Shown piece by piece: positions 18,437 to 28,301 of a DNA stretch of 64,000 nt; within the stretch, counting starts at the first letter, position 1, and every line of letters starts with the position of its first letter. This DNA comes from Pseudoduganella violaceinigra DSM 15887. GTDB taxonomy: Bacteria; Pseudomonadota; Gammaproteobacteria; Burkholderiales; Burkholderiaceae_D. The translations under genes were made by a program, and so were the position numbers. The DNA is taken from contig NZ_AUDI01000012.1 of the NCBI RefSeq assembly GCF_000425385.1, positions 218,263 to 282,262 on the forward strand, written 5' to 3'. The notes under the pieces are model-generated. The model was not told the DNA's origin, made no database searches, and worked only from the letters and a program-made list of their open reading frames with translations.

Positions 18437-19701
18437 TTTGGCTGCTTCTTGAACAGTTCGCGGAACACCGGATAGATGTCGGCCGGCGTGACGATCTTTT
18501 GCATGGCGAAGTGCTGATGGTATTCCGGCACCTGGGCGTATTGCTCCCACAGGTTTTGCGGCGGGCCATCGGTGATCTCGACATAGGTGTAATACTGGAC
18601 CTTGGGCATGATGGTATTGACCAGCAGCTGCCGGCACAGCACGGAATCGTTGTCCCAGTTGTCGCCGTCGGAGGCCTGCGCCACATAGGCGTTCCAGCTG
18701 CCGCCGCCAAAGCGCTCGTCGATGATCTTGTTCAGCAGGTGCAGGGCGGACGAGACCACGGTGCCGCCCGACTCGCGCGAGTGGAAGAATTCGTTTTCGT
18801 CCACTTCCGACGCCGCCGTATGGTGGCGGATGAACACCACCTCGATCTTGTCGTAGACCCGCTTGAGAAAGAGGTAGAGCAGGATGAAGAAGCGCTTGGC
18901 GGTATCCTTGCGCTGCTCGTCCATGGAGCCCGACACGTCCATGAGGCAGAACATGACGGCCTGGGTCATCGGCTTGGGCACCTTGATGCGGTTGGCGTAG
19001 CGCAGGTCGAAGGGATCGATGAAGGGGATGGCCAGCAGGCGCGTATGCAAGTGGTGCACCAGCTTCTTCAGTTCGATCACGCGCGGGTCGTCCAGCGGAG
19101 CGCCGGCCACCAGCAATTCCTCCAGCTCGCGCTCGGCCTCGTTCAGGCGCTTGCGCGACGAGCCGCCCACGGCGATGCGCCGGCCCAGGGCGCCGCGCAA
19201 AGAGCGCAGCACGTGGATATTGGACGGCGTGCCCGACACCGTGTAGCCGGCGCGCTGCGGCTTGAATTCCGTGGTCGCCGTCAGCTGGGTCTTGATCATG
19301 TGCGGCAGTTCCAAGTCTTCGAAGAAATAGTTCATGAATTCTTCGCGCGACAGCTCGAAGATGAAATCATCTTCGCTGGTCTGGTCGCTGTTGCCGGCCT
19401 TGCCGCGGCCGCTGCCGCCGCCGCCCTTGGGGCGATTGATCAAGTCGCCCTTCTGGTATTCCTGGTTGCCGGGATTGACCACTTCCCACACCCCGCCATG
19501 GGAGTGGCCGAACGAGGGCTCGTTCACGTCCTTGACGGGAATGGAGACTTTTTCGCCATTCTCGATGTCGGTGATCGAGCGCCCCTTGATGGCGCGCCCG
19601 ACCGCATCCTTGATCTGGCCTTTGTAACGCCGCAAAAATCGTTCGCGGTTGACCGCGGACTTGTTCTTGCCCTGCAAACGTCGGTCGATGAGGTAAGTCA
19701 T
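18433..19701 (-). CDS. YeaH/YhbH-family protein (DUF444)
   Basis: A 422-aa DUF444 protein. The N-terminal RRLQGKNKSAVNRERFLRRY is followed by a Gly-rich flexible stretch (about 86-105) and a C-terminal von Willebrand A-like domain with a MIDAS-like DVSGSMDE (about 250-260). It is predicted to pair with the PrkA kinase. It lies 49 bases downstream of prkA and overlaps spoVR, so the three form one minus-strand unit. Confidence 0.93.
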   Translation of the reverse strand: MTYLIDRRLQGKNKSAVNRERFLRRYKGQIKDAVGRAIKGRSITDIENGEKVSIPVKDVNEPSFGHSHGGVWEVVNPGNQEYQKGDLINRPKGGGGSGRGKAGNSDQTSEDDFIFELSREEFMNYFFEDLELPHMIKTQLTATTEFKPQRAGYTVSGTPSNIHVLRSLRGALGRRIAVGGSSRKRLNEAERELEELLVAGAPLDDPRVIELKKLVHHLHTRLLAIPFIDPFDLRYANRIKVPKPMTQAVMFCLMDVSGSMDEQRKDTAKRFFILLYLFLKRVYDKIEVVFIRHHTAASEVDENEFFHSRESGGTVVSSALHLLNKIIDERFGGGSWNAYVAQASDGDNWDNDSVLCRQLLVNTIMPKVQYYTYVEITDGPPQNLWEQYAQVPEYHQHFAMQKIVTPADIYPVFRELFKKQPK

Positions 19702-19750
19702 GTGCCTCCTGCCTGCTTGATTGGCGCGTCCTGATTATCCACTGTTTACA

Positions 19751-21673
19751 TCAGGACGACTTCCTCACGCGCAGATACCATTCGCACAGCAGCCGGACCT
19801 GCTTGGCCGTGTAGCCCTTTTCCACCATGCGCGCCACGAAGTCGGCGTGCTTGTTGGCATCCTCGGCGCTGGCCTTGGCATTGAAGGAGATCACCGGCAG
19901 CAGTTCCTCGGTATTGGAGAACATTTTCTTCTCGATCACCGTGCGGAACTTCTCGTAACTGGTCCAGGCCGGGTTCTTGCCGCCGTTGTTGGCACGCGCG
20001 CGCAGGCCGAAGTTGACGATCTCGTTGCGGAAGTCTTTCGGGTTCGAAATCCCGGCCGGCTTCTCGATCTTTTCCAGTTCGTTGTTCAGCGATTCGCGGT
20101 CGAAGCTTTCGCCGGTGTCCGGGTCGCGGTATTCCTGGTCCTGGATCCAGAAGTCGGCAAAGGTGACGTAGCGGTCGAAGATGTTCTGGCCGTATTCGGA
20201 GTAGCTCTCCAGGTAGGCGGTCTGGATTTCCTTGCCGATGAATTCGACGTAGCGCTGGGCCAGGTGCTCTTTGATATAGGAGAAGTACTTCTGCTCGGTC
20301 TCCGGCGGGAACTGTTCGCGCTCGACCTGCTGTTCCAGCACGTACAGCAGGTGCACCGGATTGGCCGCCACCTCGGTCGAGTCGAAGTTGAACACCTTGG
20401 ACAGGATCTTGAAGGCGAAGCGCGTCGACAGGCCGTTCATGCCCTCGTCGACGCCGGCATAGTCGACGTACTCATGGATGGACTTGGCTTTCGGGTCGGT
20501 ATCCTTGAGGTTTTCGCCGTCGTACACCAGCATCTTGCTGAAAATGCTCGAATTTTCCGGCTCTTTCAGGCGCGACAGGATGGCGAACTGCGACATCATG
20601 CGCAGCGTGCCGGGGGCGCAGGGCGCCTTGTCGAGCGAGGAATTGTGCAGCAGCTTTTCGTAAATCTTGATTTCGTCGGCGACGCGCAGGCAGTACGGCA
20701 CCTTCACTATATAGATACGGTCGAGGAACGCCTCGTTGTTGCGGTTGTTCTTGAAGCTCTTCCATTCGGACTCGTTCGAGTGCGCCAGGATGATGCCCTC
20801 GAAGGGGATGGCGCCGAAGCCTTCCGTGCCCTTGTAGTTGCCTTCCTGGGTCGCGGTCAGCAGCGGGTGCAGCACCTTGATCGGCGCCTTGAACATTTCC
20901 ACGAATTCCATCAGGCCCTGGTTGGCCAGGCACAGGCCGCCGGAATAGCTGTAGGCGTCCGGATCGTCCTGGGCATAGTCTTCCAGCTTGCGGATATCGA
21001 CCTTGCCGACCAGGGAGGAGATGTCCTGGTTGTTCTCATCGCCCGGCTCGGTCTTGGAAATGGCGGTCTGCTTGAGCACGGAAGGATAGCGCTTGACCAC
21101 GCGGAACTGGTTGATATCGCCATTGAACTCATGCAGGCGCTTGACCGCCCACGGCGAGGGGATGTTGCGCAGGTAGCGGCGCGGGATGCCGTAATCTTCT
21201 TCCAGGATGGTGCCGTCCTCCACCTCGCTGAACAGGCCGAGCGGGGATTCATTCACCGGCGAGCCTTTCAGGCAGTAGAAAGGCACTTCCTCCATCAGGG
21301 TCTTGAGCTTTTCCGCGATCGAGGACTTGCCGCCGCCGACCGGGCCCAGCAGGTAGAGGATCTGCTTGCGCTCTTCCAGCCCTTGCGCCGCATGGCGGAA
21401 ATAGGCCACCACTTGCTCGATCACGTCTTCCATGCCGTAGAACTCGCGGAAGGCGGGGTAGATCTTGATGACCTTGTTGGCGAAAATGCGGGACAGGCGC
21501 GTATCGTTGCGCGTATCGACCAGGGTGGGTTCGCCAATCGCAGCCAGCATACGTTCCGCCGCCGAAGCGTAGGTCAGGCGGTCCTTTTTGCAGAGCGCGA
21601 GATATTCGGAGAGGGACATTTCCTCTTCCTTGGTGCGCTCATAGCGTGCTGCGTAGTTGTCAAAAATGGTCAT
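19751..21673 (-). CDS. PrkA-family serine protein kinase (YeaG)
   Basis: A 640-aa PrkA-type kinase. The N-terminal AAA module has a Walker A-like GPVGGGKSSIAEKL (about 110-123) and CLKGSPVNESPLGLF; the C-terminal ~200 residues form the PrkA kinase-like domain (KISKVFNFDSTEV..., DFWIQDQEYRDPDTGESFDRE). In enterobacteria the homologue YeaG is an RpoS/nitrogen-stress-induced kinase. AGGA lies 7 bases before ATG 21673. It is the first gene of prkA-yeaH-spoVR. Confidence 0.95.
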   Translation of the reverse strand: MTIFDNYAARYERTKEEEMSLSEYLALCKKDRLTYASAAERMLAAIGEPTLVDTRNDTRLSRIFANKVIKIYPAFREFYGMEDVIEQVVAYFRHAAQGLEERKQILYLLGPVGGGKSSIAEKLKTLMEEVPFYCLKGSPVNESPLGLFSEVEDGTILEEDYGIPRRYLRNIPSPWAVKRLHEFNGDINQFRVVKRYPSVLKQTAISKTEPGDENNQDISSLVGKVDIRKLEDYAQDDPDAYSYSGGLCLANQGLMEFVEMFKAPIKVLHPLLTATQEGNYKGTEGFGAIPFEGIILAHSNESEWKSFKNNRNNEAFLDRIYIVKVPYCLRVADEIKIYEKLLHNSSLDKAPCAPGTLRMMSQFAILSRLKEPENSSIFSKMLVYDGENLKDTDPKAKSIHEYVDYAGVDEGMNGLSTRFAFKILSKVFNFDSTEVAANPVHLLYVLEQQVEREQFPPETEQKYFSYIKEHLAQRYVEFIGKEIQTAYLESYSEYGQNIFDRYVTFADFWIQDQEYRDPDTGESFDRESLNNELEKIEKPAGISNPKDFRNEIVNFGLRARANNGGKNPAWTSYEKFRTVIEKKMFSNTEELLPVISFNAKASAEDANKHADFVARMVEKGYTAKQVRLLCEWYLRVRKSS

Positions 21674-23019
<1,346 letters not shown>

Positions 23020-23022
23020 CGC

Positions 23023-25548
23023 ATGTTTCGACAAGCTCTGCGGATGACGGCGCGCGACTGGCGCGCCGGGCAGTTGCGCTTCCTGCTGGTGGCGCTGGTG
23101 GTGGCGGTGGCGGCGCTGTCGGCCGCCGGCTTCTTTATCGATCGCCTGCGCAGCGGGCTGAATCGCGATGCGCACCAGCTGCTCGGGGCCGACCTGGTGG
23201 TGGTGGCCGACAATCCGGTGCCGGCCGCCTGGCGCGAAGAAGCGCAGCGGCGCGGCCTGCAGGTGGCCGATACCCTGGCCTTTCCCAGCATGGCCCAGGC
23301 GGGCGAGGGCGAGGCCGCCCGCTCCGTGCTGGTCACGCTGAAGGCGGTCAGCCCGGGCTATCCGCTGCGCGGGCGCGTCAAGGTCAATACCGATCTCGCG
23401 CAAGCCAATGACAGCATCGGCCGCCCGGCGCCCGCCGCGCCGGAACCCGGCACGGTCTGGATCGACCCGGCGCTGGCCGGCGCGCTGGAAGTCGCCGTCG
23501 GCGGCACGTTGCAGCTGGGCGACAAGCAATTTCGCGTGACCCAGCTGATTGCCGCCGAACCGGACCGCGGCGGCGGCTTTATCAATTTCGCCCCGCGCGT
23601 CTTCCTCGCGCTGTCCGACATGCCGGCCACCAAGCTGGTGCAGGAAGGTTCGCGCGTCGGCTACCGGATGCTGCTGGCCGGACCTGGCGCCAGTTCCAGT
23701 CCCGCGCAGGAATACGGCAACTGGCTGAAGGCGGTGATCCAGAAGGACAATGTGCGCGGCGTGCGCATCGAATCGCTGGAAGAAGGGCGGCCGGAAATGA
23801 GCGCCACGCTGGACCGCGCCGACCGCTTCCTGTCGCTGGTCGGCCTGCTGTCGGCCATGCTGGCCGCCGTGGCGGTGGCGATGGCGGCGCGCCGCTTCAT
23901 GCAGCGCCACCTCGACGCCTGCGCCATGCTGCGCTGTCTGGGGCTGACCCAGAACCAGGTGACGGCGCTCTACCTGATTGAATTCCTGCTGGTCGGGCTG
24001 GCGGGCAGCGCGCTCGGCGTGCTGGTCGGTTTCGGCGCGCACTATGTGCTGCTGCAGCTGCTGGGAAGCCTGGTCGGCGCCGATATTCCGGCGCCGACCC
24101 TGTTGCCGGCGCTGCAAGGCCTGGCCACCGGCATGCTGCTGCTGACCGGCTTCGCGCTGCCGCCCATCCTGCAACTGCGCAACGTACCGCATAACCGCGT
24201 CATCCGCCGCGAGGCTGCCGCCCCCAAGCCCGCCGCGCTGGCGACTTACGGCCTGGGTATTGGTGCCTTTGGCGCACTGCTGCTGTGGCAATCGAACGAC
24301 ATCAAGCTGGCCGGCATGACCGGCGGCGGCTTCCTGCTTGGCTTCGGCGTATTTGCCCTGGTGGGCTGGCTGGGCCTGCTGGCGCTGCGCCCGCTGCGCA
24401 ATGCCGTCGCGCACCAGTCCTGGCGCTTTGCCGTCAATTCGCTGCGCCGCCGTCCCGGCGCCACCGTGGTGCAGGTGGTATCGCTCTCGCTGGGCCTGAT
24501 GGCGCTGCTGCTCCTGACCGTGGTGCGCGGCGACCTGATGGCGGCGTGGCGCAATACCTTGCCGCCGGACGCGCCCAACCGCTTCATCATCAATATCCAG
24601 CCGGACCAGAAAGACGCCATCGCCGCCCGCCTGCGGGAAGCGGGCGTCGGCGACGCGCCGATGTTCCCGATGATCCGCGGCCGCCTGGTGGCGGTGAACG
24701 GCAAGGCCATCACCAGCCAGACCTACACCGAGGAACGCGCGCGCGGCCTGGCCGAGCGTGAATTCAACCTGTCCACGATGACCGGGCTGCCGGCGCAGAA
24801 CCGGGTCACGGCCGGCACCTGGGCGATGGACGGCACGGCGCCGGAAGCCTCGGTGGAAGAGGGCCTGGCCAAGACGCTGGGCCTGAAGCTGGGCGACACG
24901 ATGCGCTTCGAGATCGCCGGCTCGCCCGTGGAGGCAAGAATTACCAGCCTGCGCAAGCTGGAATGGGGCTCGATGCGCGTGAACTTCTTCGTCATCATCA
25001 ACCCGGCGTCGATGGCGGATACCCCGCAAACCTGGATCACCGCCTTCCACCTGCCGCCGCGCGCGGCCGCCGCCGGCACGGCCCTGTCGCGGGAATTCCC
25101 CAACCTGACCATGGTCGACGTCGGCGGCGTGCTGCGCCAGGTGCAGTCGGTGCTGGACCAGGTGATCCAGGCGGTGGAATTCCTGTTTGCCTTCACCTTA
25201 TTGTCCGGCGTGCTGGTGCTGTACGCCGCCTTGATGGGATCCCAGGACGAACGCCGGCGCGAAGCGGGCCTGCTGCGCGCCCTGGGGGCGACGCGGCGCC
25301 AGCTCTCGCAAGCGCAGATGATGGAATTCATGCTGGTGGGCGGCCTGGGAGGCCTGTTGGCCGCCACCGGCGCCGGCCTGATGGGATGGGGACTGGCCAC
25401 CTACCAGTTCAAATTCGCCTGGACCTTCAGCCCATGGGTCTGGCTGGCAGGCTTGCTGGCCGGCGCCGCCTGCGCCGTGATCGGCGGCTGGCTTGGCCTG
25501 CGCAATGTGCTGAACCACCCGCCGCTGCAAACACTGCGCGAGGCTTGA
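23023..25548 (+). CDS. FtsX-like ABC transporter permease
   Basis: An 841-aa membrane protein of the YbbP type. An N-terminal helix (FLLVALVVAVAALSAAGFFI), a large periplasmic domain (about 40-260), three helices of the first FtsX domain (about 265-380), a central pair, a second periplasmic domain and a C-terminal FtsX domain (about 720-840) are visible. Such permeases work with an ATPase (YbbA) in lipid/lipoprotein-related transport or efflux. No ATPase gene is adjacent. It starts 3 bases after the deaminase stop. Confidence 0.88.
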   Translation: MFRQALRMTARDWRAGQLRFLLVALVVAVAALSAAGFFIDRLRSGLNRDAHQLLGADLVVVADNPVPAAWREEAQRRGLQVADTLAFPSMAQAGEGEAARSVLVTLKAVSPGYPLRGRVKVNTDLAQANDSIGRPAPAAPEPGTVWIDPALAGALEVAVGGTLQLGDKQFRVTQLIAAEPDRGGGFINFAPRVFLALSDMPATKLVQEGSRVGYRMLLAGPGASSSPAQEYGNWLKAVIQKDNVRGVRIESLEEGRPEMSATLDRADRFLSLVGLLSAMLAAVAVAMAARRFMQRHLDACAMLRCLGLTQNQVTALYLIEFLLVGLAGSALGVLVGFGAHYVLLQLLGSLVGADIPAPTLLPALQGLATGMLLLTGFALPPILQLRNVPHNRVIRREAAAPKPAALATYGLGIGAFGALLLWQSNDIKLAGMTGGGFLLGFGVFALVGWLGLLALRPLRNAVAHQSWRFAVNSLRRRPGATVVQVVSLSLGLMALLLLTVVRGDLMAAWRNTLPPDAPNRFIINIQPDQKDAIAARLREAGVGDAPMFPMIRGRLVAVNGKAITSQTYTEERARGLAEREFNLSTMTGLPAQNRVTAGTWAMDGTAPEASVEEGLAKTLGLKLGDTMRFEIAGSPVEARITSLRKLEWGSMRVNFFVIINPASMADTPQTWITAFHLPPRAAAAGTALSREFPNLTMVDVGGVLRQVQSVLDQVIQAVEFLFAFTLLSGVLVLYAALMGSQDERRREAGLLRALGATRRQLSQAQMMEFMLVGGLGGLLAATGAGLMGWGLATYQFKFAWTFSPWVWLAGLLAGAACAVIGGWLGLRNVLNHPPLQTLREA

Positions 25549-25554
25549 CAGGAG

Positions 25555-25591
25555 AAAGCCGGGGGCAGCTCTGGCTTTGACCCCGGCTTTT
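25555..25591. terminator. bidirectional terminator between convergent genes
   Basis: A 10-bp stem AAAGCCGGGG (25555-25564) / CCCCGGCTTT (25581-25590) has a 16-nt loop and short A/T runs at both ends. It sits between the permease stop (25548) and the response-regulator stop (25590), overlapping the latter. Confidence 0.7.
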
Positions 25592-26585
25592 ATGCGGCTA
25601 GGGGCGGGGTGTGCTGGCGCAGGAATTCCGCGTATGGGGTGGGCTGGATATCGAGCAGGGCCGGATCGACTTCGAACAGGGCCCAGTAATAGGTTTCCAG
25701 CCCTTTGCACACCTGCGGCTCCTTGCAGTAGCGGTGCCAGTGCTGGCCCACTTCGTCGGAATACATGCCGTCCGGCGGGAAGAACGGCAGCACGCGCTTT
25801 TCTTCCAGTGCCAGCACCAGGGAGTTCGGAGCGCCGCTGTCGCGCGCCATTTCCACCTGCGATTCGTAGCCGCGCGCCGTCTCCACCACCATTAGCTGCG
25901 CCGAACCGTCGGCCTTGAAGAACAGGATGCCGCTCGGGCTGGGGAAGAGGTAGTGTTCGACGAAGCCATGTTCCCGGTACAGCTGCTCCACCAGCTTGGC
26001 CAGCGCGTTGCAGCGCAGGAAGCTGAATTCATGCAGCACCAGCATGTCCAGCAGCGTTTCCGACTGCTCCTGCAGGAAGGCTTTCTGCAGGGACGCCACT
26101 TCCTCTTCCAGCCGGTCCAGCGCGTCGTCGGCGCTTTTCTTGATATAGCGGTCGATCAGGCCGCGGTTGAAGGCGTCCACCGCGATCTTTTCGTCGGCCT
26201 GGCCGGTAAACAAGATCTTTTTGCAGGGCAGGTGCTGGATCGCCTGGCAGAACGCCACGCCGTTCATCTGCGGCATTGAATAATCGACCACCAGCACGGA
26301 GGGAATGGAAAAGCGCTGGCGCTGGCCGGAAATCCGGTAGATACGCTCCAGGTCCACCGCCACATTGCGCTGTTCCGCCGACTGGTTCGGGTTGTCGAAG
26401 TCCACCTGCAGCGGCAGTTCGCTGCTGCAGGCATTGGCTTTGAACCATTCCAGCGCCTGTAGCGGGTCGTGGAAGCACACGCTGGCCTGCATCGGGTCGA
26501 GCTGGAATACCAGGCTATGGAGGAAGGTATCGCTGTCGTCCACCAGGACGGTCATGGTTGGGTGGGCGTAAACGGGCAGTTTCAT
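25590..26585 (-). CDS. response regulator, LqsR/JqsR-like
   Basis: A 331-aa protein. The receiver domain begins VLVDDSDTFL (acidic pair at about 16-17) and the phospho-acceptor is Asp101 in VVDYSMPQMNG, with the late Thr and Lys motifs (ILFTGQADE, YIKKS). The acceptor lies about 45 residues later than in ordinary receivers because of an inserted segment (about 52-95); the Legionella quorum regulator LqsR also has its acceptor unusually late (about residue 108). The C-terminal half has no helix-turn-helix. It is coupled to the kinase gene by ATGA (26582-26585). Confidence 0.78.
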   Translation of the reverse strand: MKLPVYAHPTMTVLVDDSDTFLHSLVFQLDPMQASVCFHDPLQALEWFKANACSSELPLQVDFDNPNQSAEQRNVAVDLERIYRISGQRQRFSIPSVLVVDYSMPQMNGVAFCQAIQHLPCKKILFTGQADEKIAVDAFNRGLIDRYIKKSADDALDRLEEEVASLQKAFLQEQSETLLDMLVLHEFSFLRCNALAKLVEQLYREHGFVEHYLFPSPSGILFFKADGSAQLMVVETARGYESQVEMARDSGAPNSLVLALEEKRVLPFFPPDGMYSDEVGQHWHRYCKEPQVCKGLETYYWALFEVDPALLDIQPTPYAEFLRQHTPPLAA

Positions 26586-27817
26586 GTTTGACGACTGGCT
26601 TCTAAGGGAAATTCAAGCACAAAGATAGCATATGCGTGCTCGCGCGAGACACAATGGAGCCGTGCCTCCCACGCTTGCATCACCTGGCGGCACAATGCCA
26701 GGCCGATACCGGCGCCATTATGCTCTGGATATGCAAAGAAACGTTGGAAAATTAACGGCAGGTGGTGCCGGGCGATACCGCAGCCGGTATCGATTACCAG
26801 GACGCGCGGAGTGGGCCGCTCGCCGTCGATCACGACCCTGACCCGGCCCTTGCCGGCGCGCTGCACGGCCTGCATGGCGTTGCGCAGGAGGTTCAGCAGC
26901 AGCATGATGGCCAGTTCGCTCTGTCCGCCGAAACGGAAATCGCTACGCACTTGCAGCGCCACCAGCTGGCGCTGGGCCTCGCCGGTGAAAGGGTAGCGGC
27001 GCAGCGCCGATTCGACCGTATCGAGCATGGAGACGGTTTCGTGCGGATCGAGCTTCTGCCGTACCGCCTGGGCGCTAAGCAGGAACAGGTCGATCATATG
27101 GTTCATATGGCGGACTTCGTACTGCATGCGGCCCAGCGCCTGGCGCATCGCCGGGTTGTCCTGCCCGGCGCGCTGCTGCATGCGCGACAGGCCGCGCACA
27201 TTGGCATCCAGGCTGGCCAGCGGGGTGCGCATTTCGTGCGCCACCGCGCCCAGGCCTTCGCCCAGGCCGTCCAGTTTCTCCTCCTCCAGCGCCTTGCGGC
27301 TTTGCGAGAACACCCACATCCAGCCGACCAGGAACAGCTGCACCGGCAGCAGCTGCAGTACCGCCACGGAGCGCAGGCTCTCGCCGGCGCCCAGCGCCAT
27401 GGCCAGCAGCACGGCGGCGGCGATGCCGGCCGCCCCCGCGCGCAGCGCCAGGCGGGCATCGAAGTGGAACAGCGCCACCAGCATCACCAGCATCACCTGC
27501 GCCCAGGCGATGTTGGCATGGTTCATCAGGAACATGAAGCTGCAGAAGAAGGGCAGCTCATACGTCACCAGCAGCTGGGTGTAGCGCTCGCGCTGGCGCG
27601 GCGGCAGGCGGCGCGCCAGCAGCCCGCCAAAGGCGAGCGCCGTGCCGACCGCGCGCGCCACCACGCTTTCATAGGGCTGGGGGAAGATCCAGGCGAAAAA
27701 AGCGTAATACAGGGGAAAGCAGGTGATCCCCAGCCAGCTCAGGGCGGCCAAGCGCAGGTCGGCGATTTCCTCGGCGCTGCGGGCGTGCAGCCGGGTACGG
27801 ATCAGGCGTCGAATCAT
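26582..27817 (-). CDS. sensor histidine kinase, CqsS/LqsS/JqsK-like
   Basis: A 411-aa kinase with about six N-terminal transmembrane segments (about 20-170) and no periplasmic sensor domain, as in alpha-hydroxyketone receptors. The segment LSWLGITCFPLYYAFFAWIFPQPYES matches, by recollection, the start of Vibrio CqsS. The H-box is AHEMRTPL (His194), followed by N (LLNLLRNAMQAV), G1 (IDTGCGIA) and G2 (GAGIGLAL) boxes. Starting at ATG 27817 leaves a 91-bp divergent interval with a perfect FNR box; ATG 27892 is possible but nearly abuts the globin start. No autoinducer synthase gene is nearby. Confidence 0.8.
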   Translation of the reverse strand: MIRRLIRTRLHARSAEEIADLRLAALSWLGITCFPLYYAFFAWIFPQPYESVVARAVGTALAFGGLLARRLPPRQRERYTQLLVTYELPFFCSFMFLMNHANIAWAQVMLVMLVALFHFDARLALRAGAAGIAAAVLLAMALGAGESLRSVAVLQLLPVQLFLVGWMWVFSQSRKALEEEKLDGLGEGLGAVAHEMRTPLASLDANVRGLSRMQQRAGQDNPAMRQALGRMQYEVRHMNHMIDLFLLSAQAVRQKLDPHETVSMLDTVESALRRYPFTGEAQRQLVALQVRSDFRFGGQSELAIMLLLNLLRNAMQAVQRAGKGRVRVVIDGERPTPRVLVIDTGCGIARHHLPLIFQRFFAYPEHNGAGIGLALCRQVMQAWEARLHCVSREHAYAIFVLEFPLEASRQT

Positions 27818-27869
27818 CCGGCCATGATGGCGGCTCGTGCGCTCTTTTTGTGCAGAATCCGCACGAAGC

Positions 27870-27883
27870 TTGATCCACATCAA
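27870..27883. promoter_or_regulatory. perfect FNR/Anr-type box
   Basis: TTGATCCACATCAA fits TTGAT-N4-ATCAA exactly. It is centred between the kinase gene (minus) and the globin gene (plus). For a class II site the RNA start should lie about 41 bases away: near 27835 on the minus strand, which suits the kinase start at 27817. On the plus strand that position would fall after the globin ATG, so direct activation of the globin is less simple. Confidence 0.7.
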
Positions 27884-27908
27884 TACGTCCATGCGCTATC
27901 ATTGGGAG

Positions 27909-28301
27909 ATGAATGATGAAGCACGCACCCTTTACGAAGTCATCGGCGGCGAAACCACGCTGCGCGAGATGGTTGACCGTTTTTACGACCTGATGGAGCT
28001 GGAGCCGGAATTTGCCGGCATCCGCGCCATGCACCCGCCCAGCACCGAAGGCTCGCGCGACAAGCTGTTCTGGTTCCTGAGCGGCTGGATGGGCGGCCCC
28101 GACCTGTTCATCGAGCGTTTCGGCCACCCGCGCCTGCGCGCGCGCCACCTGCCTTTTGCCGTCGGTTCCAGTGAGCGCGACCAGTGGCTGCGCTGCATGG
28201 CGTGGGCCATGCAGGACGTGGGCATCGCCGAGGACTTGCGCCTGCGGCTGATGGAATCCTTCTACCAGACCGCCGACTGGATGCGGAACAAGGCCGATTG
28301 A
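27909..28301 (+). CDS. group II truncated haemoglobin (TrHbO-like)
   Basis: A 130-aa globin with a two-over-two fold. TrHbII marks are present: LYEVIGGETTLREMVDRFYDLM (helices A/B with the B10 Tyr), GHPRLRARHLPF with the proximal F8 His, and SERDQWLRCM with the conserved G8 Trp. Such proteins bind O2/NO and often act in oxygen or nitrosative stress. ATG 27909 is used; GGGAG lies immediately upstream, too close to be ideal, so the true start could be a few codons off. The stop overlaps the rmuC ATG by one base. Confidence 0.9.
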   Translation: MNDEARTLYEVIGGETTLREMVDRFYDLMELEPEFAGIRAMHPPSTEGSRDKLFWFLSGWMGGPDLFIERFGHPRLRARHLPFAVGSSERDQWLRCMAWAMQDVGIAEDLRLRLMESFYQTADWMRNKAD

